DNA of 64,000 bases from Actinokineospora enzanensis DSM 44649 (GCF_000374445.1 NZ_KB894419.1:88051-152050); one strand, 5' to 3'. Positions 51,368 to 60,172 are shown, numbered from the stretch's first letter. A program made the numbers and translations. Notes: a model not told the origin generated them from the letters alone.

Positions 51368-52714
51368 GTGACGCCCGGCAACACCACCGGCGCGGAGGAC
51401 GTGCTCGACGGGCACGTCCCCGCCCTGCCCACCCGCCAACGACGCGGGTTCACCCGTCGCCGCGACCCGGTGATCGCTCTCGCGATCTTCCTGGTCGTGG
51501 CCGCAGCCATCCCGCTGACGTGGGGATCCACCGCGTTCGCGCGCACCGAGTCGCATCCCGGCGCGGGCAGCTACCCGGTGCTGCCGCCCGCCACGGACGT
51601 GCCCGCGACGCTGCGCGAGGTGTGGCGGGCGCCCAGCCCGGCCACCTGGCACCCGATCACCGTGGCGCCGCTGCCCGACGAGGGCGGCGACGTGGCGTCC
51701 ACGGTGCTCACCGGTGCGGGCGGCGAGGTGGACGGGCGCGACCCGGAGACCGGGGCGGTGCGCTGGAGCTACCGGCGCGACCTGCCGCTGTGCGGGGTGA
51801 GCGCGGCGTGGAAGCGCGCTGTCGCTGTGTACCGGACCGACGGTGACCTACTGCCGTCGAGTGACCCCCGCTCGGGTGGCGGGTGCAGCGAGATGACCTC
51901 GCTCAAGTCCACCAGCGGCGAGCGCGAGGACACCCGCGACCTCGACGCCGAGGTCGATACGCACCTGCTCTACGACGGGGTCGACTACCTGACCACCACC
52001 GGGCAGAAGCTGCTGCTGACCTACCGGTCCGACCTGGTGCTCACCAACCAGTTCGGGACCGTGCCCGCCATCGTCAACCCGGACAAGCAGCCGCGCACCG
52101 ACTGCACGTACCACTCGGTGCTCACCTCGCCGGGCAAGATCGGCGTCATCGAGCGCTGCCAGGGCGACACCGCCGACCGGCTCACCGTGCTGCGCGCCGC
52201 CCCCGCCGACTCGGACAAGCCCGAGGAGCTGACCAGCCAGCTGCTGGACGGCGGCTCGGCCAGGATCGTCGCGATGAACGACGCCATGGTGGCCGTCGTG
52301 CTGCCGAACCCGGACACGATCGTCGTCTACACCACCGACGGCCAGCGGGTCGGCAACTACCCGGTCACACTGGGCGCGAGCGACCTCGCAGGCGACCCGG
52401 TCGGCGGCAACACCCTGGTCAGCCCGGCCACCGGCACCTATCTGTGGTTCACCGGCAGCCGGGTGGTCGCGCTCGGCGCGGCCGACCTGTGTCCGCAGTG
52501 GACGGTGGAGGGCGCGCTCGGGCCCGGAGTGGTCTACGCGGGCCGCGTGCTGGTCCCGGTGGCGGGCGGGCTGGCGGTGATCGACCAGGCGGACGGCAGC
52601 CGGACCGGCACCATCCCGGTCGACCGCGGCGGTTACACCGGTCCGGTGACAGTCGGCGCGATCGGGTCGGTCGTGCTGGAACAGCGGGGCGAAACGTTGG
52701 TCGCGCTGCGCTGA
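51368..52714 (+). CDS. Membrane-anchored beta-propeller-like protein (Rv3212-like)
   Basis: A 448-residue protein. One membrane helix (VIALAIFLVVAAAIPLTWG, residues about 34-52) is followed by an extracellular domain of repeated beta-strands with PQQ-propeller character (EVDGRDPETGAVRWSYRRDL, TGSRVVALGAADLCPQWTVE, GGLAVIDQADGSRTGTIPVD). Cysteines at CGV, GGC, TDC and RC may form disulfides. It is immediately after rhlE, as in mycobacteria. The function is unknown. GTG 51368 is five bases after the rhlE stop. Confidence 0.78.
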   Translation: MTPGNTTGAEDVLDGHVPALPTRQRRGFTRRRDPVIALAIFLVVAAAIPLTWGSTAFARTESHPGAGSYPVLPPATDVPATLREVWRAPSPATWHPITVAPLPDEGGDVASTVLTGAGGEVDGRDPETGAVRWSYRRDLPLCGVSAAWKRAVAVYRTDGDLLPSSDPRSGGGCSEMTSLKSTSGEREDTRDLDAEVDTHLLYDGVDYLTTTGQKLLLTYRSDLVLTNQFGTVPAIVNPDKQPRTDCTYHSVLTSPGKIGVIERCQGDTADRLTVLRAAPADSDKPEELTSQLLDGGSARIVAMNDAMVAVVLPNPDTIVVYTTDGQRVGNYPVTLGASDLAGDPVGGNTLVSPATGTYLWFTGSRVVALGAADLCPQWTVEGALGPGVVYAGRVLVPVAGGLAVIDQADGSRTGTIPVDRGGYTGPVTVGAIGSVVLEQRGETLVALR

Positions 52715-52733
52715 TCCGGGCACACTCGGAGCC

Positions 52734-53567
52734 ATGCACTCCCAGCTGAGCAGTCACTCGGCGCGGGCGGTCACCCTCGGGCCGCTCGCCGCGCTGTGCG
52801 TGGACAACGGCGGGCCGTACGTGGTGCTGGTGCCTGGGTTCACGGGGTCCAAAGAGGATTTCGCGCCGATTCTGGACCCGATCGCCGAGGCGGGGTTCAG
52901 TCCGGTCGCGATCGATCTACCTGGGCAGTTGGACTCGCCTGGGCCTGCCGATGAGGCTGCCTACTTCCCGGAGCCGTTGGGGCGGGTGGTGGCCGAGTTG
53001 GTCTCGTCGTTGGACCGGCCGGTGATCCTGTTGGGGCACTCGTACGGCGGGCTGGTGGTGCGGCGAGCGCTGCTACAGGGGGCGCAGGTGGCCGGGCTGA
53101 CGTTGTTGAGCTCCGGGCCAGGGGAGCTGCCGCAGGGGGCTCGGCGGCTGGTACTGGATATCGGGGAGCCGGTGGTCCGGGCGCAGGGGGTGGTGGGGGC
53201 GCATCGGCAGATGGAGGTCTTGAACGCCGCGAATCCTCGGCATCAGGGGCTCGGGGATTCGGTCCGGACGTTTTTGGATGCCCGGTTCTTGCGGAATGTG
53301 CCCGAGGCGTTGTTGGGGATGAGTCTGGGCCTGCGAACGGAGCCGGATCTGGTGGCCGAGCTCCGGCTGGCGTTGGGCGGGTCGCCTTGTGTGGTGGCTT
53401 GTGGGGTTGACGATGATGCTTGGCCACCGGTGGTGCAGCGGGATATGGCGGAGCGGTTGGATGCGGATTTCTGGGTGATCCGGGGGGCTGGGCATTCGCC
53501 CGCGGTGGAGAATCCAGAAGGGCTGATGGAGATTTTGTTGCCTACTTGGAAGAGCTGGCTTGGATAG
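52734..53567 (+). CDS. Alpha/beta hydrolase
   Basis: A 277-residue hydrolase with VLVPGFTGSKEDFAPIL, nucleophile motif LLGHSYGGLVVRRALL, acid region CGVDDDAWPPVV and histidine in IRGAGHSPAVENPEG. Substrate unknown. ATG 52734 follows the propeller protein by 19 bases. The final 26 bases overlap the convergent hydrolase gene. Confidence 0.85.
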   Translation: MHSQLSSHSARAVTLGPLAALCVDNGGPYVVLVPGFTGSKEDFAPILDPIAEAGFSPVAIDLPGQLDSPGPADEAAYFPEPLGRVVAELVSSLDRPVILLGHSYGGLVVRRALLQGAQVAGLTLLSSGPGELPQGARRLVLDIGEPVVRAQGVVGAHRQMEVLNAANPRHQGLGDSVRTFLDARFLRNVPEALLGMSLGLRTEPDLVAELRLALGGSPCVVACGVDDDAWPPVVQRDMAERLDADFWVIRGAGHSPAVENPEGLMEILLPTWKSWLG

Positions 53568-54405
53568 GGGCGCCTGTCACCAGACGGTTCAGGTGGGTGG
53601 CTACTTCTTGCGCTCGTTCGTAGGTGAGCATGTGGCCCGCGTCCGGGTAGATGGCAAGGCGTGAGTTCGGCAAGGCGTTTGCGATTGTTCGGGCATCTCG
53701 CGTCGGGCACAGTCGGTCTCGGCCGCCGGACAGGACGATTGCCTGGACGCCTTGGTACGTGGTCAGGGCTTCGAGTCGTTCGTGTTCGTTGAGGGAATCG
53801 CGGAACTCGACCATGTTGGCGGGGTTGCAGCGGCCTACCTGGGCGGCCGCGGCCGTGATGTGTGCTCCGAGTGGTTTCCTGCCGAACACGAGCCAGCGCA
53901 CACCGGGGCGGGCCCAGGCGCTGTAGCGGCCGAGAAGACTTGGGCGGCGGGACCCGCCTAACCGGCGGTTGAGGAGCTTCTCCAGATACAGCACGGGTTT
54001 GGCGATGCGCCTCGGGAGGCCGAGCGTCAGCTGGGAAAGGCCGCCGGAAGTCGTTGCCACGAAGGCGACGCCGGTCACCCGGTCGGTGATCAGGTCGGGA
54101 TGGCGTTCGGCCAGGGCCATCAGGGCCATGCCGCCCAGGGAGTGGCCTGCCAGGACGATCGGGCCGTCCGGGACGCGGGTCGTGATCAGGTCGGCCAGGT
54201 CGTCGGCGACCTGGGCGATCGACGCGGTGCCCGGCGGGGCCGGGTCGGACCGGCCGTGGCCGCGCAGGTCGAAGCGGAGGACGCGGACACCGGCCAGGCG
54301 CTCGACGACCGGGTCCCAGCAGGTGTGGTCCATGGTCCAGCCGTGCACCAGGACCACGGTCACCGGGCCGGAGCCCGCATCGACGACGTTCAGGTGGGCG
54401 GTCAT
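53542..54405 (-). CDS. Alpha/beta hydrolase coupled to the AurF-like gene
   Basis: A 287-residue hydrolase: LVHGWTMDHTCWDPVV, RFDLRGHGRSDP, nucleophile VLAGHSLGGMALMALA, acid LSGGRDRLCP and histidine YPDAGHMLTYERA. Its ATG overlaps the stop of the AurF-like gene by four bases, so it may work on the product or substrate of that oxygenase. It and its partner face a TetR gene. Confidence 0.87.
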   Translation of the reverse strand: MTAHLNVVDAGSGPVTVVLVHGWTMDHTCWDPVVERLAGVRVLRFDLRGHGRSDPAPPGTASIAQVADDLADLITTRVPDGPIVLAGHSLGGMALMALAERHPDLITDRVTGVAFVATTSGGLSQLTLGLPRRIAKPVLYLEKLLNRRLGGSRRPSLLGRYSAWARPGVRWLVFGRKPLGAHITAAAAQVGRCNPANMVEFRDSLNEHERLEALTTYQGVQAIVLSGGRDRLCPTRDARTIANALPNSRLAIYPDAGHMLTYERAQEVATHLNRLVTGAPIQASSSK

Positions 54406-55313
54406 GTGGCGAGCAGCATCGAGCGGCGCCACAGGAGCATTCCCGGGCCGCCGACCAGGTCGGCCTCGGTCAGGAACTTCATGATGCGTTCGCCCCAGAA
54501 ACGCATGGTCTCCTGGAAATGGGGGTTGGCCTTGGCCGCCTTCCACGCCACCCTCGGGTCCAGGCCGACCGCTTTGTAGACCTTGGGGTTGATGAGGCTC
54601 AGGGCCACGAAATACGAGACGAACGCGGTGAGGGCCCGGTGGTAGTGCTTGGCGAGCCAACCCGCGCGGGCCATGCCCTTGGCCACTTCCTGGCGGGCGA
54701 AAGTGACGTGGCGGGCCTCTTCGAGCACGTGGATCCGGTTGACCATGCGGATCAAGGGTTGCAGCTCGGGATCGGCCATGTTCTCCCGCTGCATGCGGTC
54801 CAGGACTTCCTCGGCCACCAGGATCGCCGCGTAGGCCGACGGGCCTCGGCCCAGTAGCGGCAGGATCTTGGCGAGGTTCTTCACCCAGCGGCGGGGGCCA
54901 TAGGCGGGGACGGAGAAACGACGGCAGGCTTTGCCGAACATGGTGGAATGGCGGCACTCATCGGCTATCTCGGCCAGGAGATAGTGGACGTGGTCGGTGG
55001 TGGGGTCGTGTTTATAGACCTGTTTGAGCAGCATCTGCATCAGCAGGACCTCGAAGAAGATGCCGGTGGAGGCGATGCTGGCGATTTCGTGCTTGCCCAG
55101 TTCCAGGCGCTGTTCCGGGGTGAGCCGGTCCCAGATCTCGGTTCCGTACAGCGATATCCGGTGTTCCGGGTGGAAATGCTTGTCGGCCGGGATAGGGGCG
55201 TCCCAGTCGATGTCGATGTCCGGGTCGTAGAACTTGTCGGCGGAGGACTTGAGTAAGCGGGCGGCGGTCTTCTCGCGGTCGGCTACCTTGGCGACCTGCA
55301 GCGCTCGGCTCAT
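54402..55313 (-). CDS. AurF-like diiron oxygenase
   Basis: A 303-residue helical protein of the p-aminobenzoate N-oxygenase (AurF)/DUF1702-type ferritin superfamily. The metal-binding helices are ELGKHEIASIASTGIFFEVL, HYLLAEIADECRHSTMFGKA (ExxxxH), VAEEVLDRMQRENMA and IHVLEEARHVTFARQEVAKG (ExxRH). Such enzymes oxidise amines or fatty acyl groups. It is divergent from the TetR regulator with 78 bases between starts, which should control it. Confidence 0.82.
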   Translation of the reverse strand: MSRALQVAKVADREKTAARLLKSSADKFYDPDIDIDWDAPIPADKHFHPEHRISLYGTEIWDRLTPEQRLELGKHEIASIASTGIFFEVLLMQMLLKQVYKHDPTTDHVHYLLAEIADECRHSTMFGKACRRFSVPAYGPRRWVKNLAKILPLLGRGPSAYAAILVAEEVLDRMQRENMADPELQPLIRMVNRIHVLEEARHVTFARQEVAKGMARAGWLAKHYHRALTAFVSYFVALSLINPKVYKAVGLDPRVAWKAAKANPHFQETMRFWGERIMKFLTEADLVGGPGMLLWRRSMLLAT

Positions 55314-55361
55314 CGGGCGGTCACTCCTCCACGCGGGCGGCTCCGGCACGCGTAACTTGGG

Positions 55362-55372
55362 GTAACAGTTAC
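55362..55372. promoter_or_regulatory. Palindrome GTAACAGTTAC, candidate TetR operator
   Basis: An 11-base palindrome in the gap between the AurF-like gene and the divergent TetR gene; a further GTAAC lies ten bases to its left (55352). Its spot between both starts fits an operator for the regulator. Confidence 0.5.
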
Positions 55373-55391
55373 TTCTGGTAGCATGAGTCGC

Positions 55392-56132
55392 ATGGTGGAT
55401 CGTGTCAAGCGGCCGGGCATGGCCGGGGCGGCGGGCGGCTCCGGGGACGCCCGGCGGGACCGGTGGAAGTCGCACCGGGCCGCGCGGCGGGAGGAGTTCG
55501 TCGAGGCCGCCCTGCGCGCGCTGGCCGAGCACGGGCCGGACCTGGGGATGGAACACGTCGCGGCGGCCGCCGGGGTGACCAAACCGGTGCTGTACCGGCA
55601 CTTCACCGACAAGGCCGACCTGTTCGTCGCGCTCGGGCACCGGGGGACCGAGATCCTGTTCGAGCGGCTGATCCCGGCGATGAGCCGGGAGGAGGCGCCG
55701 CTGCCGCGGATCCGGCGCAGCCTGGACGCGTTCTTCTCGATCATCGAGGAGTATCCGAACCTCTACCGGCTGCTGGTGCGCAGCACGTTCGCCGACCGGC
55801 GGCTCGACTCCGACATCGTCGCCGAGGACAAGGAGGTCATCGCGAGCGCGCTGGCCAGCCTGCTCGGCGACTACATGCGGGCCTATCGGATCGACTCCGG
55901 CGGGGCCGAGGTGTGGGGGCACGGGATCGTCGGCATGGTGCAGAACGTCGGCGAGTGGTGGCTGGAGCGGCGCACGATGAGCCGGGACGCGGTCGTGGAG
56001 TACCTGACCATGACCATCTGGGCGGCCATCGACGGCACCATGCGCGGCTACGGGGTCACCATCGACCCGCACAAGCCGCTGGACGTCAACAAGATCGTCA
56101 AGTTGTCCCACGGCGACACCGCCGCGGGGTGA
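55392..56132 (+). CDS. TetR family regulator
   Basis: A regulator of about 246 residues. The helix-turn-helix is FVEAALRALAEHGPDLGMEH and VAAAAGVTKPVLYRHFTDKA; a large helical ligand domain follows (DAFFSIIEEYPNLYRLLVRS). ATG 55392 has TAGCAT seven bases upstream, so a leaderless start is preferred to ATG 55383. It probably represses the AurF-like/hydrolase pair and may also control DUF4873, ten bases downstream. Confidence 0.85.
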   Translation: MVDRVKRPGMAGAAGGSGDARRDRWKSHRAARREEFVEAALRALAEHGPDLGMEHVAAAAGVTKPVLYRHFTDKADLFVALGHRGTEILFERLIPAMSREEAPLPRIRRSLDAFFSIIEEYPNLYRLLVRSTFADRRLDSDIVAEDKEVIASALASLLGDYMRAYRIDSGGAEVWGHGIVGMVQNVGEWWLERRTMSRDAVVEYLTMTIWAAIDGTMRGYGVTIDPHKPLDVNKIVKLSHGDTAAG

Positions 56133-56141
56133 GGAGTCGGC

Positions 56142-56462
56142 ATGTCGGATCACCTGGACGAGGACGGGTACGCCGGACGGGCCACGCTGGTCGTGGGGGA
56201 ACGCGAACTGGCGGTGACCGTCGAGCTACGCGGCCACTTCCAGCCGATCGACGGCTACTACCGCTGGTACGGCCGGATCGCCGCGCACGCGGAGTTGTCG
56301 GCGGTCGTGGCGGGCCGGAAAACCGGCGCTGTGCTGCGGACACCGCAGGGTGCGGCGGCAGGCGAGCTGTCCGACCCCGACCCCTGGGACCGCTACCGGA
56401 TCACCGGTACGAGCACGCCGCCGTTCACCGTCGCGACATCTCTCGACGCCCTGGAAGTCTGA
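56142..56462 (+). CDS. DUF4873 protein
   Basis: A 106-residue protein of beta-strand character: YAGRATLVVGERELAVTVEL, GYYRWYGRIAAHAELSAVV, ITGTSTPPFTV. DUF4873 also occurs as a domain fused to monooxygenases, so it may serve the AurF-like oxidation. GAGGAG is before ATG 56142. Confidence 0.8.
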   Translation: MSDHLDEDGYAGRATLVVGERELAVTVELRGHFQPIDGYYRWYGRIAAHAELSAVVAGRKTGAVLRTPQGAAAGELSDPDPWDRYRITGTSTPPFTVATSLDALEV

Positions 56463-56564
56463 GGTCTCGGTGCTCGTGCCCCGACCGGGGACCGGGAAGA
56501 TCAACGGAACGGGGCACGTGTCGTGCGGCCCCCGGACGTTGGCGGGCAGGTAGCGTGCCCGCCC

Positions 56565-57356
56565 GTGAGAACTCCGCCCCCGCCGCACGTCCGGGCCGCG
56601 TTCGGTGCCAAGAACGCCGAGCCCGTCCTGGTCGAGCACGGCCCGGTGTGGCGGTGCGACGAGATCGCCCTGCGCCAGGCGGTGCACCCGGCCGAGGCCT
56701 CCTGGGTCGCGCAGACCCTGGGTGAACTGGAGGTCCCCGACCTGCGGGTGGCCCGCCCGGTGCGCTCCTCGGACGGTCGGTACGTGGTCGGCGGCTGGGT
56801 CGCGTTCCGGTTCATCCCCGGCCGCGCCGAGCCGCGCTACGACGAGGTGATCTCGGCGTCGCTGCGGCTGCACAAGGCCACCGCGGGCCTGAACCGGCCG
56901 CGGTTCCTGCAGGGGCGCGCAGACGTGTTCGCCATGGCCGACCGCGCGGCCTGGGGCGAGGACGACAAGGTCCAGCTCGACCCGTCACTGGGCGGCAGGC
57001 TGTTCGGCATCTACGCCGAGTCCCGCAAGGAGATCGGCCTGACCGCGCAGGTCGTGCACGGCGACCTGTTCGGCAACCTGCTCTTCGACGGCGACGCCGC
57101 GCCCGGGATCATGGACTTCACCGCGTTCCACCGCCCACCGGAGTGGGCCGCGGCGGTCGTCGCGGTCGACGCGGTCGCGTGGGGCGGCGCGGACGAGGCG
57201 CTACCGAAGCGGTGGGGTCATCTGCCGGAGTGGCCGCAGGCGCTGTTGCGCGCGTTGCTGTTCCGCCTTGCCGTGCACGCGTTGCACCCCAAGTCGACCC
57301 CGCGGTCCATGCGCGGGTTGGAGCGCGCGGCCCAGGTGATCGGGCCGCTGCTCTGA
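56565..57356 (+). CDS. TIGR02569 family protein, phosphotransferase fold
   Basis: A 263-residue protein with the fold of aminoglycoside phosphotransferases: VVHGDLFGNLLFDG (catalytic HGD..N) and GIMDFTAFHRPPEW (metal-binding DF). The glycine-rich ATP loop is not clear. It matches mycobacterial Rv3205c in context. Function unknown. GTG 56565 has TAGCGT eight bases upstream, a leaderless pattern; the frame extends to 56523. Confidence 0.8.
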   Translation: MRTPPPPHVRAAFGAKNAEPVLVEHGPVWRCDEIALRQAVHPAEASWVAQTLGELEVPDLRVARPVRSSDGRYVVGGWVAFRFIPGRAEPRYDEVISASLRLHKATAGLNRPRFLQGRADVFAMADRAAWGEDDKVQLDPSLGGRLFGIYAESRKEIGLTAQVVHGDLFGNLLFDGDAAPGIMDFTAFHRPPEWAAAVVAVDAVAWGGADEALPKRWGHLPEWPQALLRALLFRLAVHALHPKSTPRSMRGLERAAQVIGPLL

Positions 57357-57411
57357 CTTGTCTGCCGTTGTGCTGATCTGTCTGCAATGCTGATCTGTCT
57401 ACAATGGAGTG

Positions 57412-57978
57412 TCAGGCGTCGGTGAGGTGCTCGAACACGGCATCCGCGATCTTCCGCGCCACCGTGGGGCACGGCGCGTTGGTGAAACCGCCCAACACGG
57501 TCAGGTGTGAACCGTGCTCGGCCGGTTCCAGATAGGGATCGAGCGCGATCGAAAGCCCACAGGCGCTCGGATTCCCGCCGGACACGGCGAACGCGGAGTT
57601 GCCGTCGACATCCGCCACCGGGATGTAGCTCGGGGTACCGGGCGGTTCCGCGCGGAAGAAGACGGACGCGAACGTGGTGCCGGTCGGATAAGGCAGGCGA
57701 TAACGGCACAGGTCCGCGGTGCTTTCCTGGAGGAGATCGGGTTTGACGCCGGTGGCTTTGGCGAACGTGGGCAGGTAACCGGCGCAGTCGACGGTGGCGG
57801 GCACGATCTTCGGCGAGCCGACGGTGATCCCGGGTACGGGGGTGCGGGAGGTCGGCGGGGGCTCGGTCGTGGTGGTGAACGTGGACCGGGCCTCGACGGG
57901 CGGGGACGCGGCGGGACTTTCGCAGCCCGCGAGAGCCAGCCCGGCCAACAGCAGGGCGGCGGTGGGTCGGAGGAGCAC
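57412..57978 (-). CDS. DUF3558 lipoprotein
   Basis: A 188-residue lipoprotein. The signal VLLRPTAALLLAGLALAGC ends in a lipobox (LAGC). A Thr/Pro linker precedes a DUF3558-type domain with paired cysteines (VDCAGYLP, LCRYRLP, ACGLS, PCPTVA). DUF3558 proteins are surface proteins common in this order. GTG 57978 has TACGGT six bases upstream. It is divergent from the other lipoprotein gene. Confidence 0.82.
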   Translation of the reverse strand: MLLRPTAALLLAGLALAGCESPAASPPVEARSTFTTTTEPPPTSRTPVPGITVGSPKIVPATVDCAGYLPTFAKATGVKPDLLQESTADLCRYRLPYPTGTTFASVFFRAEPPGTPSYIPVADVDGNSAFAVSGGNPSACGLSIALDPYLEPAEHGSHLTVLGGFTNAPCPTVARKIADAVFEHLTDA

Positions 57979-58100
57979 GCGCAAACCGTAGGGGGTGCGG
58001 CCCGATCGCGCCGCCCTCCGTGCGCGGATTCCACCTATCGTGGCGCCGCCCACAAGGGACGGTCCGTAACGGACGGGCGAACCCGGTCGACCCAGCGAGC

Positions 58101-58631
58101 ATGAGGTCCACGCTCGCCCTGCCCCTGCTCGCCCTGCTGCTGGCCGCCTGCGGCACCAAGGACCAGGCCAGCCCCGCTGCCCCGCCCTTGACGGCCACCA
58201 CCACGCCTGTCACATCGACGCACACCACGTCGACGCCCGCGACGTCCATCGTGCCCATCACGTCCACCGGCAAGCGCCCATCCCACACCACCACCGAGCT
58301 GTCGGTGTCGTCCAGCCCGAAGACCGCGAACCCCGGCATTCCGGCGATCGACGAGAGCGCCCCCGCCCAGTACTGCGACCGCCCGTTCAAGGGCGCTCTC
58401 GGCAAGAACATGCTCGCCGTCGTCGTCGAAACCCCCAACGGCCGCCTCACCTGCGACCAGGCCGCCGCCATCCTGTTCGACTACTACGCCGAACGCCGGG
58501 ACCCGAGGACGGACCTGCCCGCGTACAAGATCGGGCCCATGGCCTGCAACCAGGTCCGCGAACCGGCCCTGCCGCAGGTTGTATGCGCGGACGAGGACAA
58601 CACGATCTACTCGATGTGGCCCCAGCGCTGA
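58101..58631 (+). CDS. Lipoprotein of unknown function
   Basis: A 176-residue lipoprotein: RSTLALPLLALLLAACG with lipobox LAAC (Cys about 16), a long Thr/Ser/Pro linker and a small domain with four cysteines (YCDRP, TCDQAAAILFDYYAER, ACNQV, VCADE). The CDQAA..L..YY part is seen in other small secreted actinobacterial proteins of unknown function. No strong ribosome site is visible. Confidence 0.75.
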   Translation: MRSTLALPLLALLLAACGTKDQASPAAPPLTATTTPVTSTHTTSTPATSIVPITSTGKRPSHTTTELSVSSSPKTANPGIPAIDESAPAQYCDRPFKGALGKNMLAVVVETPNGRLTCDQAAAILFDYYAERRDPRTDLPAYKIGPMACNQVREPALPQVVCADEDNTIYSMWPQR

Positions 58632-58635
58632 CCCC

Positions 58636-59044
58636 TCACGCCAACTTCTGCCATTCCACCGACGCCGGACGGCTGCCGCTCACCAGGAACTCGGTGGCCG
58701 CTCGGACAACGTCTTCGAAGGGGATCTCACTGTTGGCGGGTGTGGGTTGCTCATTGCTCATGTAGTCGTAGCCGAGTAGGTCATCGACGGAGCCGGAGTT
58801 CCCAAGGGTGAACCACAGTCCCGGCGCGTTCCGGCCGGAATAGGACAGCGAACCGCGGTCGTCATTGACACCCACCCCGAACTCGGGGGTATCCGGTTCA
58901 CCCTGGACATACCAGAGCATCAACAGGGGGGCAGCCGTGCGATCGAGAGTCGGCTCGCACCTGCGTCAGCAAGGCGGCAATGTCGTCGGCAGTCCGCAGG
59001 ATCACCGGGGAATCGTCTTGGTAATAGGCCTCTACCGCGATCAT
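58636..59044 (-). pseudogene. Imm1 family immunity protein, frameshifted
   Basis: The gene starts at ATG 59044 (MIAVEAYYQDDSPVILRTAD, DDIAALLTQVRADSRSHGC), then the frame is lost at a run of six G on the plus strand (58926-58931). With five, it continues as PLLMLWYVQGEPDTPEFGVG and reaches FEDVVRAATEFLVSG and RPASVEW at the stop 58636, a full Imm1 protein of about 133 residues. Imm1 proteins neutralise polymorphic toxins such as deaminases. It overlaps the toxin stop by four bases (ATGA). Confidence 0.72.
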
Positions 59045-59421
59045 GGTTCGGCCCTTCCGTGATATGTGCCAAGGAATCCGTTCGCGCCGTGGACGATCAT
59101 AGTGTAGCCGCTGGGGAGAATGTGCGGGATCAGGGTGTCGCACCCGAACCTGCCGGTGCACGGCACGTTGTTTATCGCTAATGTCAGGTTCGTGATCTTA
59201 TTGAGCCGCGCGTGCACGGCGAGTTTGACCTCGACATGTGCCGCCGTTCGAGGGATGCGCTTCCCGGGCTGCCCGCCGAACCACTCGATCGCGGCGTAGT
59301 ACTGGTCATCCCAGCCGCTGGTCGACTCCATGACCGCCCCGTCCGGGCCGCTGGATGACCATGACCTGTGCGGTCGAGGACGCCAGGCGGTGGGCGTCCT
59401 CGGCAATGGGCACTCGTTCAC
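59041..59421 (-). pseudogene. DddA-like (SCP1.201-like) deaminase toxin, truncated and frameshifted
   Basis: The C-terminal catalytic domain is nearly whole: HVEVKLAVHARL with the zinc His and catalytic Glu (HxE), LTLAINNVPC, then TGRFGCDTLIPHILPSGYTM with the two zinc cysteines, and a final GTYHGRAEP. This is the pattern of the SCP1.201-like family, to which the double-strand DNA cytidine deaminase DddA belongs. Upstream of about 59345 the better coding frame is the neighbouring one (ERVPIAEDAHRLASSTAQVM), so an extra base near CGGGGCGG has broken the gene. No N-terminal delivery or WXG-like domain is found. Confidence 0.7.
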
Positions 59422-59696
59422 GGTAAGTGTTCGCGGGTTGTTGCCGGTAGGGCAATAGTCGGACAGCCAAGTAGTTGTTTACACAACTGGGCCGCGCCTG
59501 TCGCTGATGCGGCAAGGGCGTGTGGCGGTTGCGGTGATCGGGTTTCAGGAGCAGGGCCGCGTCGGCCGCGATCGAAGCGCGGTTGACCGGCGGAAATGCT
59601 TGATCCGTGGTCTCATCCGATGATCCATTGTGGACTGCTCGAAAGAATTCCCCGGCGGCGGGCCAACCCCGGTCCGCCGTCGGACGTCTCAACGGT

Positions 59697-59813
59697 ATGG
59701 ATATCGGACTGCTCGCGGTCATCGCGGGTGCGGTGTTCCTGCTCTCCGGCCTGGTCGCCTTCACTCGCCGCAAGATCGGTGGGACAGCGGGTGATCGGCC
59801 GACAGGGCGGTGA
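59697..59813 (+). CDS. 38-residue single-span membrane protein
   Basis: A short ORF with one membrane helix (IGLLAVIAGAVFLLSGLVAF) and a basic tail (TRRKIGGTAGDRPTGR). No ribosome site is clear; the frame could start earlier at GTG 59607. The helix and positive-inside tail support it weakly. Confidence 0.4.
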   Translation: MDIGLLAVIAGAVFLLSGLVAFTRRKIGGTAGDRPTGR

Positions 59814-59977
59814 CCGGTCGGTCGCTCACCGTCATTTAACGCAACCGGTCCCGTCGACCCCTTGTCTGGACGGGATTGGGCTGAAAGAGTGACTCGCACC
59901 CCGGTAGGCCGGTTTTCGGAAACCCTGTGAGCTCGATGCTCATCCGCGGACGGCCGTCCCCAGGAAGGTGCGATTCA

Positions 59978-60172
59978 ATGACGCTCGCCCAGAAGACCGC
60001 CCCGTCGCCCGGCAGAATCGTCGCGGCGCGCGAGGTGGAAACCCTGCACAACGCGGAACAGTGCAGCAAGGCGGCCCGCACCGTGGCCGACCACGCGTCG
60101 GACGCGGCGGACTGCCAGCGGCTGCTGGAGATGCTCGGCCTCGACGCCTCCGTCGGCAAGCGCACCACCTGA
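59978..60172 (+). CDS. Small hypothetical protein, 64 residues
   Basis: Not recognised. AGGAAGG lies nine bases before ATG 59978. The protein is helical (EVETLHNAEQCSKAARTVAD, ADCQRLLEMLGLDA) with two cysteines. Its stop touches that of the convergent ATL gene (TGATCA). Confidence 0.6.
   Translation: MTLAQKTAPSPGRIVAAREVETLHNAEQCSKAARTVADHASDAADCQRLLEMLGLDASVGKRTT

Noticed and set aside
59422..59899. Minus-strand open frame upstream of the deaminase remnant as the complete toxin N-terminus
   Set aside because: Only the part next to the toxin (about 59345-59480) looks coding; further upstream it is antisense to small plus-strand ORFs and has no domain.
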